From NCBI RefSeq assembly GCF_007595705.1, contig NZ_NISY01000015.1, positions 146,366 through 210,365 on the forward strand: a stretch of DNA of 64,000 nt, written 5' to 3'. Of this stretch, positions 26,086-34,849 are shown piece by piece (position 1 is the stretch's first letter; the number at the start of each line of letters is the position of its first letter). This DNA is from Streptomyces sp. SAJ15. GTDB taxonomy: Bacteria > Actinomycetota > Actinomycetes > Streptomycetales > Streptomycetaceae. The position numbers and the translations under genes are program-made. A model generated the notes under the pieces. It did no database searches. It worked only from the letters and a program-made list of their open reading frames with translations, and was not told the origin of the DNA.

Positions 26086-26844
26086 ATGTCCGAGGAAGCC
26101 GACGCGCCCGCGGAGCCCGCGGCCGGCTCCCCGCGAAGCGGCACCGCCCGGCTGCTCACGGGGGTGGCCTGGGCGGTGCTGCTGATCGGCCTGTGGCTGT
26201 GGGGCCGCGGGGCGTCCGACGGCACGCCCACCGCCACCGGCGATGTGGCGGCCGTCGGCCGGCCGCCGGTGCTGGGGCTGCCCGCGGCGCACGCCCCGCT
26301 GGCGGCCGCGCAGCCGCGGCAGGTCGTCATCGACACGGCCAAGGTGCGGGCCCCCGTCGTCGCCCGCGGCCTCGACGCCGCGGGCGGGGTGGCCCCGCCG
26401 CCGTACGACCGGCCCGGCGCCGTCGGCTGGTACCGCGGCGGTCCGTCGCCCGGCTCCTCCGGCGCCGCGGTGCTGGTCGGCCATGTCGACACCGACTCCC
26501 GGCCCGCGGTCTTCTACCACCTCAGCGCGATGAAGCCCGGTGAGAAGGTCCGCGTCGGCCGGTCCGACGGCTCCGTCGCCGAGTTCACCGTCGAGGAGGT
26601 CGAGGTCATCTCCTACGCCCGCTTCGACCCCCGGCGCGTCTACGGCCCCCGCGCCGCGCACCGCGCCGAACTCCGCCTCATCACCTGCGGCGGCGCCTTC
26701 GACCGCGCCCGCCACACCTACACCGCCAACGTCGTCGTGTCCGCCTATCTGACCGATGTGACGGCGGCCCCCAAGTCGCGGACGACCGCCGGACGTCGGG
26801 GGCTGGAAGCGGTGTGGCGCGCGCCGGGCGCGCGCCCTGGCTGA
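26086..26844 (+). CDS. Class F sortase
   Basis: 252 residues. One N-terminal helix (LLTGVAWAVLLIGLWLWG) precedes the catalytic domain. The class F features are VVARGLDAAGGVAPPP, the His of LVGHVDTDS, the Cys of LITCGGAFD and the Arg of DRARHTYTANVVV. It is a membrane transpeptidase, acting on an unknown surface protein, possibly the neighbouring charged protein. Confidence 0.9.
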   Translation: MSEEADAPAEPAAGSPRSGTARLLTGVAWAVLLIGLWLWGRGASDGTPTATGDVAAVGRPPVLGLPAAHAPLAAAQPRQVVIDTAKVRAPVVARGLDAAGGVAPPPYDRPGAVGWYRGGPSPGSSGAAVLVGHVDTDSRPAVFYHLSAMKPGEKVRVGRSDGSVAEFTVEEVEVISYARFDPRRVYGPRAAHRAELRLITCGGAFDRARHTYTANVVVSAYLTDVTAAPKSRTTAGRRGLEAVWRAPGARPG

Positions 26845-26940
26845 GCCCGCTCGGGCCCGTCGATGCCTCCCCCAAGGGTGGGCGGGGTGTGTAAGGATGG
26901 ATTCGACCGGCCTTGTCCCGTGCGTGCCAAGGGGGAGTGG

Positions 26941-27969
26941 ATGTACGGCAGTGATACCGGCCGTCGGCGCAGGGTGGTCTGCGCGTTGTCAGTGGTGGGG
27001 GCGTTAGTGACGCTGTCGGGGTGTTTCGGGTCGTCGGACGCCGACGAGGGACCCCGCGCCGCCGCGCCGCCCAAGCAGCGGCCCAAGTCGGCGGTGCCGT
27101 ACTGGGTGAACCCCGACGGCAGCGCGGCCCGCCAGGTCGCGGCCTACCGCGAGCAGGGGGCGGACGAGAAGGCGGCACAGATCTCGAAGATCGCCGACCA
27201 GCCGGTGGCGGAGTGGATCGGCACCGAGGACCCGGAGGGGCAGACCCGCGGCTTCACCGAGGCCGCGGCGCGGGCCGATCGGGACGCGCTGCTGGTCTTC
27301 TACAACATCCCGCACCGCGACTGCGGGAAGTACTCCAAGGGCGGCGCGGCCGACGGCGACGCGTACCGCGCCTGGTTGGACAAGGCGGTCAAGGGGATCG
27401 GCGACCGGGCCGCCACCGTCATCCTGGAGCCGGACGCGCTGCCGCACGTGGTCGACGGGTGCACCCCACGGCAGTTCCACGAGGAGCGGTACCACCTGCT
27501 CACCGGTGCCGTCTCCGAGCTCAAGGCGCTGCCCCACACCAAGGTCTACCTGGACGCGGGCAACCCGGCGTGGATCACCGACCCGGGCCGGATGGTCGAG
27601 CCGCTGAAGCGGGCGGGCATCGACATGGCCGACGGCTTCGCCCTCAACACCTCCAACTACCAGACCACCGCGAAGAACACGGAGTACGGCAAGCGGCTCT
27701 CCGCGATGGTCGGCGACAAGCCCTTCGTCATAGACACCAGCCGCAACGGAAACGGGCCCGCGCCGCACCGCGAGGACCCCGAGGCGTGGTGCAACCCCGC
27801 CGGCCGGGCCCTGGGGGAGCGGCCGACCACGCACACCGGCGAGGACCTGGTCGACGCCTATCTGTGGATCAAGCGCCCGGGTGAGTCCGACGGCACCTGC
27901 AAGGGCGGCCCGCGGGCGGGCCAGTGGTGGCCCCGCTACGCGCTCGACCTGGCCCGCAACACCCGCTGA
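26941..27969 (+). CDS. cslZ: Glycoside hydrolase family 6 lipoprotein (CslZ-like)
   Basis: 342 residues from an ATG at 26941 behind GGGGGAG. The signal peptide ends in the lipobox LSGC. The GH6 domain has AEWIGTEDPE, VFYNIPHRDCGKYSKGG, VILEPDALPHVVDGC (catalytic acid region), GFALNTSNYQ and DTSRNGNGP. It would cut beta-1,4-glucan at the outer face of the membrane. It converges on glxA and cslA; the same three functions are adjacent in S. coelicolor (SCO2836-2838), where they serve in tip-associated glycan synthesis. Confidence 0.9.
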   Translation: MYGSDTGRRRRVVCALSVVGALVTLSGCFGSSDADEGPRAAAPPKQRPKSAVPYWVNPDGSAARQVAAYREQGADEKAAQISKIADQPVAEWIGTEDPEGQTRGFTEAAARADRDALLVFYNIPHRDCGKYSKGGAADGDAYRAWLDKAVKGIGDRAATVILEPDALPHVVDGCTPRQFHEERYHLLTGAVSELKALPHTKVYLDAGNPAWITDPGRMVEPLKRAGIDMADGFALNTSNYQTTAKNTEYGKRLSAMVGDKPFVIDTSRNGNGPAPHREDPEAWCNPAGRALGERPTTHTGEDLVDAYLWIKRPGESDGTCKGGPRAGQWWPRYALDLARNTR

Positions 27970-28036
27970 GCGGAGGCCACCCGGCGTGGCGAGGACGGTG
28001 CCGGAGGAGAGCCCCGGCCCCGTCGTCGCCCGCGCG

Positions 28037-29995
28037 CTAGAACGTGGGCACCTTCTCGTCCTCGGGGACCTTCAGCCACACGGCCTTCGACGGCGTCCCC
28101 TCGCCGTCGAGCACATGGAGCATGTACCAACCGGGCGGCACCAGGGACGGGTCCTTGGGGACGGTGATCGTGACGTCGTCCTTGGTGGTGGTGAACTCCA
28201 CCTCGATCGACCGCTGCTCGATGTTGGTGACATGGGTGAAGGAACCGGGCCGGACCAGCCGCGCCTTCCGGATCTTCGCGGCGTCCGCGGTGCGGTACGT
28301 GGCCTTCCCGCCCAGCTTCACCACCTTCCGCTCGGTGTCGCTCAGCGCGGGGCGTGAGTCGCGGTAGAGGTACGGCGGCGAGTAGATGTCGATCTGCTGC
28401 TGGAACTTCCCGGGCTTGGTGTTGGCCTTGTCGCCGAAGAGCGAGTCGGAGCCGAAGGTCATCACCCGGCCGTCGGGCAGCAGCAGCGCCCCGGAGTGGT
28501 AGTTGCGCCCGACCAGCGGGTCCGCGACCCCGCGCGAGGTGTTGGTCTTCGGGTCGAAGATCTCGGCCCTGAGGACGTTGCTGGCGCTGCGCCCGCGGTA
28601 GTCGCCGGAGCCGTTGGTGGTGAGGACCGTGTCGTCGGGCAGGATCACGCTGCTCGGGTAGCGGGCCTTGGCGTACAGCGGCGGGCCGTCCTTGAAGCGC
28701 GGGTTCTTGTCGTGCAGGTCCACGATCCGGGTCTTCTCGGTGGACTTGGGATCCTCGCCGACCCCGCCGCCGCCGAGCACCATGTACCGCTGGTCCTGCG
28801 CGGGCGGCAGCAGCACGGACATGGAGGTCTCCAGGGCGTCCGGGTCGCTGATGCCGGGCACCACGTCGAACTGGTTGGTCTTCACGTCCCACAGCCCGGG
28901 GGTGCGCCCCTTGTCGGCCGGTCCGTAGCCGGCGTTGGAGCCGGTGTAGAAGATCTTCCCCTTCTCGGTGAGGAAGAGCGCCGGGTAGGTGGGGAAGAAC
29001 CGCTGCTTGGGCAGGTAGGTCCACTTCTTGGTCTTGGGGTCGTACAGTTCGTTCTTCCCCGGCACGACCTGGCCGATCTCGTCGAGCCCGGAGACCGAGA
29101 GCACCTTTCCGTCCTGGAGTGTGGTGAGTGTCGGATACCAGCGCGCCTCGTTCATCGGGTCGACCGGGATGTAGCGCTCGCTGACCGGGTCGAATTCAAA
29201 GGAATCCCTGATGCCCTGGAAGTCCTTCTTGTCGAAGGAGAGCTTCTGCGCGATGCCGTAGAAGTTCTGGGCGTCCTTTCCCTTGAGGCCCGCGATGCGG
29301 TAGTTGTCCTCGGTGCCGGTCTGGTGTTTCTCGCCCTTGTGGAGCGCCTCCACATAGACCCGGGCGGTGCTGGCGGTCACCGTGACCTTGCCGGTCTTCT
29401 TGTTCTTGGTCTTCTTGGCGCGCGGCACCAGCACCGGGTCCTTGGACTCGAACGTCTTTCCGTTCGCCTTTCCGGTGAAACGGGTGCCGGCGGGGAAGGT
29501 CCGCGGCTTGTCCGGGTTCTCGTTGTGGACGAACATCAGCCCGCCGGCCTTCTCGACGTCGCCCTCCAGCTTCTCGTACCGCTGGGTGCCGCCGGCGACC
29601 AGGAGTCTGCCGTCCGGGAGCTGGGTGTGCCCGGCGCAGAACATGTCCTTGGGGGTGGGGATGTTCTTGAAGGTGTTGTCCTCGGGGTTCCACAGCACCG
29701 ACCGGAAGGACTTGGCGGCGAAGTTGGCCGCGTTGTTGCCGGAGCCGGCCACCAGCAGCACCTTGCCGGTGTTGAGCAGGGCGGCGTGGATCGTGTTGAT
29801 GCGGTTGTCCTCGGGAACGTCCACCACCCTCCAGTGGCCGTTCTTCGCCTTGTACTCCGGTCGGTTGATTTTGTAGTGATGGTATTTGTCGGCGCTGAAA
29901 CGGTAGAGGGCCGGTCCGTTGAACCCGGCCAGCACAATCACGGCCGCCGCACCGACCGCGTAGCGGCGGGTGCGGCGTGTGGGTCGGTACTTCAC
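28037..29995 (-). CDS. glxA: GlxA-type copper radical oxidase
   Basis: 652 residues from a GTG overlapping the cslA stop by 4 bp. An N-terminal helix (YAVGAAAVIVLAGFNGPALY) anchors it outside the membrane. The kelch-type propeller and C-terminal DUF1929-like domain follow. Cys120 (PKDMFCAGHTQ) is placed like the Cys of the Cys-Tyr cofactor, and Trp286 (NEARWYPTL) matches the stacking tryptophan. GRNYHSGALLLPDGRVM and GSFTHVTN carry likely copper ligands. It oxidises glycan or alcohol groups to aldehydes, working on the CslA product. Confidence 0.92.
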   Translation of the reverse strand: MKYRPTRRTRRYAVGAAAVIVLAGFNGPALYRFSADKYHHYKINRPEYKAKNGHWRVVDVPEDNRINTIHAALLNTGKVLLVAGSGNNAANFAAKSFRSVLWNPEDNTFKNIPTPKDMFCAGHTQLPDGRLLVAGGTQRYEKLEGDVEKAGGLMFVHNENPDKPRTFPAGTRFTGKANGKTFESKDPVLVPRAKKTKNKKTGKVTVTASTARVYVEALHKGEKHQTGTEDNYRIAGLKGKDAQNFYGIAQKLSFDKKDFQGIRDSFEFDPVSERYIPVDPMNEARWYPTLTTLQDGKVLSVSGLDEIGQVVPGKNELYDPKTKKWTYLPKQRFFPTYPALFLTEKGKIFYTGSNAGYGPADKGRTPGLWDVKTNQFDVVPGISDPDALETSMSVLLPPAQDQRYMVLGGGGVGEDPKSTEKTRIVDLHDKNPRFKDGPPLYAKARYPSSVILPDDTVLTTNGSGDYRGRSASNVLRAEIFDPKTNTSRGVADPLVGRNYHSGALLLPDGRVMTFGSDSLFGDKANTKPGKFQQQIDIYSPPYLYRDSRPALSDTERKVVKLGGKATYRTADAAKIRKARLVRPGSFTHVTNIEQRSIEVEFTTTKDDVTITVPKDPSLVPPGWYMLHVLDGEGTPSKAVWLKVPEDEKVPTF

Positions 29996-31830
29996 TTGTC
30001 ACGTCCCCCAAGGGCGGTCTTCGACTTCCGTTTCTCCTGGCGCACGGTCCACCGCCAGGCGATGATCGGGGCTGCCGTGATGACGAGCGCGAGAGAGGCC
30101 CAAACGGTCATCGCGGGATGACTGTGGCCGAAGTAGAAGGACGAGGCGAGCGACCCGCCGAAGACCAACAGGAAGAAGAGGTGGATACGGAAGGTTCCGA
30201 ACAGCGTGTCGGGGCTGGCCGAGTCTCCTTTCGGGGTCACCACGAACCTGCTCTTGCGGCGCAGTACGGCATCCATGAGCGAGCGTGCGTAGATGGGTGC
30301 GGAGAGTGCGGACATCACCATTCCGGCGACCCCGCCGGAGCCCTCGGGCTCGTGCGGGGAGACGTTGTGCCGCCGGTTCCAGATGTACAGGCCGATCTGC
30401 AGGGCGGAGGCGTTGCCGTAGAGCATCATCCAGGTGACCGGGTCGACCTGGAGTCCGGCGGCGCCGAAGCCGAGGAAGAGCGCGCAGCTCAGGGCGGCGA
30501 GGATCCAGTTGAGCGCCGACATCGGGTAGAAGATGATCATCATCGTGTAGTTGAAGAACGTGCCCGGCGGCAGGGTGAAGGGCGCCTTCCAGAACTGCTT
30601 GAGGATCGTCTCGTAGGTGCCGCGGGACCAGCGCAACTGCTGGGTGAAGAAGTCGGTCCACGCGTTCGGCCCCTCGCCGACGGCGAGCACGTCCGGGGTG
30701 TACACCGAGCGCCACTTCTTCCCGGTGGCCGGATTGCGGTGTCGGTGCAGCTCGAAGCCGGTGGCCATGTCCTCGGTGATGGAGTCGTAGAGGCCGCCGA
30801 TTCCTTTCAGCGCACTGATGCGCACGGCGTTGCTCGTGCCCACGAACATCGGTGCGCCGTAGGCGTTTCCGGCCCGCTGGATGAGCGCGTGGAAGAGGAA
30901 CTGCTGGCTCTCGGCGGCCTTGGTGACGGCCGCGTCGTAGTTCCCGTAGACCTGCGGTCCGATGACGAAGGCGACGTCCGGGTCGCGGAAGAAGCCGAGC
31001 ATCCGCTCCAGGTAGTTGGGGAGCGGGACGTGGTCGGTGTCGACGGAGGCGAAGTAGTCGTAGTCGTCGCCGTGGGCGTCCAGCCAGGCGTTGTAGTTGC
31101 CGTGCTTGGTCCTGGCGCGGTGCGGGCCCGACGGTTGGTTCCACCTCGCCACGCCCTTGCGGCTGAAGTGGTGCACGCCGAGGCGGGCGCAGACCCGCTT
31201 GACCTCCGGGTCGTCGCCCTCGTCCAGCAGCCAGACGTGCATCACCCCGCGGTGGCGCACTCTGACCGCCGCCTCCAGGGTGCGGGTCACCATCTCCAAC
31301 GGCTCCTTGCCGGGCACGAAGGAGGTGAGGAAGGCGACGCGGGTGCCGGACTCGGGCACCACCGGGATCGGGTCGCGGGCCACCAGGGTGGCGTGGGCGT
31401 TGGACGTCACGTTCAGGGTGCGGAAGAACTCGATCAGCCCTATGGACACCAGCATGACCGTGTCCAGCACCACCATGACCTGCGAGGAGCCGCCGCGCTC
31501 GCTCCAGTGGTCCGGCTGCATCAGCCACAGCAGCAGCCCCAGGGAGACCAGCGGTGCGGCGCCCAGGAGCAGCGCGGCGCCGATGCGGTGCGGCTCGTCG
31601 GCCACCAGGCTGCGGTAGCGCACCCGGTAGGGCCGGCTGGGGTCCGGCTGGGTCAGGGGGCCGGCGAGCCGGCTGTAGTGCTCGTAGTCGTAGCGCGGCA
31701 GCGGCTTGCGCGGCGGCGGCTGACGGTGCCGGTCGGGCCCGGCCTGGTGTGGCCGCGGCACGCGGAGGCGTGTCGTCGCGGATGGGTCAAAGGTGTGGTG
31801 TTGCCGGGCGCCAGTCGGCGTCGACGTCAT
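29992..31830 (-). CDS. cslA: Cellulose synthase-like glycosyltransferase family 2
   Basis: 612 residues from an ATG at 31830. Two helices lie near residues 83-135, the GT2 domain spans about 155-430, and four or five helices follow. Processive synthase motifs are present: LLDEGDD, DTDHVP, TEDMATG and QQLRWSRGT. It makes a beta-glucan-like polymer at hyphal tips in studied Streptomyces. It is translationally coupled to glxA by a GTGA overlap. A 383-bp leader precedes it. Confidence 0.93.
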   Translation of the reverse strand: MTSTPTGARQHHTFDPSATTRLRVPRPHQAGPDRHRQPPPRKPLPRYDYEHYSRLAGPLTQPDPSRPYRVRYRSLVADEPHRIGAALLLGAAPLVSLGLLLWLMQPDHWSERGGSSQVMVVLDTVMLVSIGLIEFFRTLNVTSNAHATLVARDPIPVVPESGTRVAFLTSFVPGKEPLEMVTRTLEAAVRVRHRGVMHVWLLDEGDDPEVKRVCARLGVHHFSRKGVARWNQPSGPHRARTKHGNYNAWLDAHGDDYDYFASVDTDHVPLPNYLERMLGFFRDPDVAFVIGPQVYGNYDAAVTKAAESQQFLFHALIQRAGNAYGAPMFVGTSNAVRISALKGIGGLYDSITEDMATGFELHRHRNPATGKKWRSVYTPDVLAVGEGPNAWTDFFTQQLRWSRGTYETILKQFWKAPFTLPPGTFFNYTMMIIFYPMSALNWILAALSCALFLGFGAAGLQVDPVTWMMLYGNASALQIGLYIWNRRHNVSPHEPEGSGGVAGMVMSALSAPIYARSLMDAVLRRKSRFVVTPKGDSASPDTLFGTFRIHLFFLLVFGGSLASSFYFGHSHPAMTVWASLALVITAAPIIAWRWTVRQEKRKSKTALGGRDK

Positions 31831-32213
31831 AAGTCCATCCCCCCGCACGCAAGGCTGACTGCGTGTCTCACTGTTCGGCCCTCGCCCAGTCCCCCATGGA
31901 CCGCTGGGGACGCCGCCGCGCGGGGCGGCCGTCCCTCGGATTGCAGGTGACAAAAAATGGACGACTGCCTTCCGGTTCCTTGAGCGTCGACCGGACCCCC
32001 TCTGGCCGATCGCCTCCGGCGGTGTCCAACTCCGCTGTGTGAAAGCTGTTTTGGAGCCTGTGCACCCAGCTCAGGGTCTCGAACGGAACTCCATGATCGC
32101 AAGGGTGAAACGCGGTGTTTACCGGGCAAAGGTGCGTAATGACCCAGACGGGGCAGCGGGGGGAATGGGGCGTCGCGCGGGGCCGGTGTGCGGCGTCTGG
32201 CGCGGAGGCCGGT
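31831..32213 (-). promoter_or_regulatory. Long 5' region of cslA with a strong hairpin
   Basis: 383 bp without a gene between cslA and the FadR-type regulator. GGGACGCCGCC (31907-31917) pairs with GGCGG and CGTCCC (31924-31935), with one bulged C, about 75 nt before the cslA start. Part of the region is less GC-rich (GTGACAAAAAATGG at 31957-31970), so a promoter is probably close to 31960-32100. No known riboswitch consensus was recognised. Confidence 0.45.
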
Positions 32214-32909
32214 TCAGCCGCGGTGTGCGGAGCGCAGTCGCGCGCGGATGTTGCCGAAGTGGTCGCGCACGGCGTCCTCGGCGCGCACCGCGTCGCCAGA
32301 GCGTACCGCCTCCAGGATCGCCCGGTGCTGGATGCAGGTGATCCGGGGGTCCTGTGGTACGTCGACGAGATCGGTGCGCACCCGGTGGAAGGCGTCCCAG
32401 AACGCCTCCAGCACCTCGCTGAGCAGCGCGTTGTCCAGCCCGCGGTAGAGCGCGGCATGGAAGGCCCGGTCGGTGTCGGCGCGGACGTCGCCCGTGGCCG
32501 ACTCCTTCTCCATCCGCTCCACCAGGGCGTCCAGCTCGGCGAGGTCGGCCTCCGGTATTCGCCCGGCCAGCCGGGCGACCAGCCCGGTCTCCACCGCCTC
32601 GCGCAGCTCCAGCAGCTGGAGCAGGCTCTCCTCGCCGCGGTAGTGGCCGGCCACGGTGCGGAAGGTGAGGCCCTCGATCATCGGCGCCATCGACATCGGA
32701 CCGACATACGTGCCGAAGCCGTGGCGGATCTCCACGATGCCCATGGCCTGGAGCGCCTTCAGCGCCTCGCGCACCGAGTTGCGGCTGACGCCCAGCAGCT
32801 CCATCAGCTCGGGTTCGGTCGGCAGCGGGGCTCCCGAGGGCAGCCGTCGGTCGATGATCAGCCTCTTGATCCGCTCCTGGATGTCGCGCGCCATTCCGCG
32901 ACTGTGCAC
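32214..32909 (-). CDS. FadR-subfamily GntR transcriptional regulator
   Basis: 231 residues from a GTG at 32909; a GTG at 32915 abuts the ribosome-binding site and is less likely. The GntR winged helix covers about residues 8-68 (PLPTEPELMELLGVSRNSVR). An FCD ligand-binding domain follows, with ELREAVETGLVARLAG, FHAALYRG and QHRAILEAVRSGD supplying the metal-binding Asp/His pattern. Ligands of this group are often small carboxylic acids or sugar acids. Its target is unknown. Confidence 0.88.
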   Translation of the reverse strand: MHSRGMARDIQERIKRLIIDRRLPSGAPLPTEPELMELLGVSRNSVREALKALQAMGIVEIRHGFGTYVGPMSMAPMIEGLTFRTVAGHYRGEESLLQLLELREAVETGLVARLAGRIPEADLAELDALVERMEKESATGDVRADTDRAFHAALYRGLDNALLSEVLEAFWDAFHRVRTDLVDVPQDPRITCIQHRAILEAVRSGDAVRAEDAVRDHFGNIRARLRSAHRG

Positions 32910-32977
32910 CGCCACCTCCCCTTTTGGCCAGCGGTGCGACGGAACGACGCGAGCCGATGCCCGGCCGCGGGCATGAC

Positions 32978-33012
32978 GAGGGGCCTCCCCGCCGATGGCG
33001 AGAAGGCCCCTC
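32978..33012 (-). terminator. Terminator hairpin after tRNA-Lys
   Basis: GAGGGGCCT (32978-32986) pairs exactly with AGGCCCCTC (33004-33012); the loop has a smaller CGCC/GGCG stem. It lies 8 bp beyond the tRNA 3' end in the direction of transcription. Confidence 0.75.
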
Positions 33013-33020
33013 GTATCACG

Positions 33021-33094
33021 TGCGCCGCCAGGGACTCGAACCCCGGACCCGCTGATTAAGAGTCAGCTGCTCTAACCAACTGAGCTAGCGGCGC
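33021..33094 (-). tRNA. tRNA-Lys (anticodon CUU)
   Basis: A 74-nt cloverleaf on the minus strand. The 5' end is GCGCCGCTAGCTCAGTTGG at 33094, the anticodon loop CTCTTAA and the T-loop GGTTCGAGTCC. The discriminator is A and CCA is not encoded. Confidence 0.96.
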
Positions 33095-33174
33095 TCGCTG
33101 ACGAAGGAAACTTTACCTGATGGGAGAGGGTGCTCCGGACCACCCGCCTCCGGGCCCGCCCTAGGGTGGCCGGC

Positions 33175-33864
33175 ATGGACATCGCAGAGCTGGCCGAGGA
33201 CGCCTGGGGACTGTGCGGCGGCGCCTCCCCGGCGGGCTCCGGGCACCGCGCCGCGGGCGGCGCCGGGACCGCCCCCGGGCGTCGGGTGCTGGGCATCGCC
33301 GGGCCGCCCGGCGCCGGGAAGTCGACCCTGGCCCGGGCGCTGGTCGCGGAGGTGAACCGGCGCCACGGCCCCGACACCGCCGGCTATCTTCCGCTCGACG
33401 GCTTCCACCTCTCCAACGCCCAGCTGGAGCGGCTGGCGCTCACCTCCCGCAAGGGCTCCGCCCCCAGCTTCGACGTGTGGGGCTACGCCGCGCTGCTGCA
33501 CCGCGTCGTCGCCGAGCCCGAGCGCGAGATCTATGTGCCGGACTACGACCGTGCCCTGCACGAGCCCGTCGCCGCTCGGCACCGGGTGGCGCCCGGGGCC
33601 CCGCTGGTGATCACCGAGGGGAACTACCTCGGCTGCGACACCCCGGGCTGGCGCGACGCCCGTCGCCATCTGGCCGCCCTGTGGTACCTGGAGGCCCCGG
33701 ACGAGGTCCGGCACGAGCGGCTGGTGGCCCGGCAGCTGGCGGGCGGGCGCGACGCGGGGGCCGCGGCCGCCTGGGTGACGGACAACGACCATCCCAACGG
33801 AGAGCTGGTGAAGCGGAGCAGGTCCCGCTGCGACCGGGTGCTCGCACCGGTCCGGCTGCCCTAG
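33175..33864 (+). CDS. P-loop nucleoside/sugar kinase, uridine kinase-like
   Basis: 229 residues. Walker A is GIAGPPGAGKSTLARAL. DGFHLSNAQLERLALTSRKG and TFDVWGY-like SFDVWGYAALLHRV follow the phosphoribulokinase/uridine-kinase fold, and VITEGNYLG is the second acidic motif. Members of this subgroup are annotated as nucleoside/nucleotide kinases; some phosphorylate sugars. A short loop of Gly/Ala residues at 27-47 is peculiar to this protein. The stop codon lies inside a heptamer repeat, AGACGCC four times at 33863-33890. Confidence 0.8.
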   Translation: MDIAELAEDAWGLCGGASPAGSGHRAAGGAGTAPGRRVLGIAGPPGAGKSTLARALVAEVNRRHGPDTAGYLPLDGFHLSNAQLERLALTSRKGSAPSFDVWGYAALLHRVVAEPEREIYVPDYDRALHEPVAARHRVAPGAPLVITEGNYLGCDTPGWRDARRHLAALWYLEAPDEVRHERLVARQLAGGRDAGAAAAWVTDNDHPNGELVKRSRSRCDRVLAPVRLP

Positions 33865-33994
33865 ACGCCAGACGCCAGACGCCAGACGCCATGTGCCGGG
33901 TGCCGGGTCCCAGGCGCTGCGGGCTGGGCGCTCGGCGGGAGTGCCGCGACGGGTCGTCGATCGCCCGCCCCCGGTGGGCCCCGCCGGGGGCGGG

Positions 33995-34849
33995 CTACCC
34001 GCCCCGTTCCGTCTCCTCCTCCGGGCGGGGCTGCCGCAGGGCGACCCGGGCCAGGGCCGCGGCCACCACCAGCGCCACCACCGCCAGCAGGGCGTAGTCC
34101 GGCACCGCGTCCCCGATCCGCCGCGCCGTGCGTTCCAGGGCGAACTCCTGGTCGGCGTCGAGGACGCCGGGGAGCGCGGAGGTGCCGTTGTAGCGGAGGA
34201 AGAGAGCGCCGATGCCGATGAAGAAGACGCCGGAGAGGAGGGAGGTGGTGTGCAGCCGGAGCCGGCCCAGCGACAGCTCGCGGCCGCGCAGCCAGCGTCG
34301 CCGACCGAGCTCGAAGCGATCCCACAGCAGGGCCAGCAGGAACAGCGGCAGGGCCATCCCCAGTGCGTAGACCGCCAGCATGGAGGCCCCGTAGGCGGCG
34401 TTGCCGCTGATCGCGGTCACCGTGAGCACGGCGCCCAGGATCGGCCCGGCGCAGAAGCCGGCCAGTCCGTAGACGCAGCCGAGCAGAAAGGTGGCCGCGG
34501 CGGAGGCGGCCGAGCGCGGGGTGATCCGGCCCGCGGCCGCCTGGGCGCGGCGGGAGGCGAAGCCCAGCCCCAGGATCTGCGCGAGGCCGAGCGCGATCAC
34601 CGTCCAGCCGCCGATGGAGATCAGCAGGTCGCGATGGCCGTTGAAGAGGCGGCTGGCGGCGCTGGAGGCCGCGCCGATCGGCACCAGTGTGGTGGCGAGC
34701 CCGAGGTAGAAGACGCCGGTGCGCGCCAGCAGCCGTCCCGGTGACGCGAGGGAGTAGGCGAAGAACGCGGGCAGCAGCAGCGCGCTGCACGGGCTGAGCA
34801 GGGCGAGGGCGCCGCCGAGGAAGGCGGCCAGATAGCCGATGTCGGTCAC
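33995..34849 (-). CDS. CcdA/DsbD-type thiol-disulfide membrane protein
   Basis: 284 residues from a GTG at 34849. Six helices carry the paired cysteines of the CcdA family in ALLSPCSALLLPAFFAY and GLAGFCAGPILGAV. It moves reducing power from cytoplasmic thioredoxin across the membrane. The last 70 residues hold an extra helix. The gene overlaps the DsbA-type gene by 4 bp (GTGA), so the pair forms one redox module. Confidence 0.88.
   Translation of the reverse strand: MTDIGYLAAFLGGALALLSPCSALLLPAFFAYSLASPGRLLARTGVFYLGLATTLVPIGAASSAASRLFNGHRDLLISIGGWTVIALGLAQILGLGFASRRAQAAAGRITPRSAASAAATFLLGCVYGLAGFCAGPILGAVLTVTAISGNAAYGASMLAVYALGMALPLFLLALLWDRFELGRRRWLRGRELSLGRLRLHTTSLLSGVFFIGIGALFLRYNGTSALPGVLDADQEFALERTARRIGDAVPDYALLAVVALVVAAALARVALRQPRPEEETERGG

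Noticed and set aside
31831..32213. Possible c-di-GMP or c-di-AMP riboswitch in the cslA leader
   Set aside because: No match by eye to the GEMM or ydaO conserved cores; only a generic hairpin is present.
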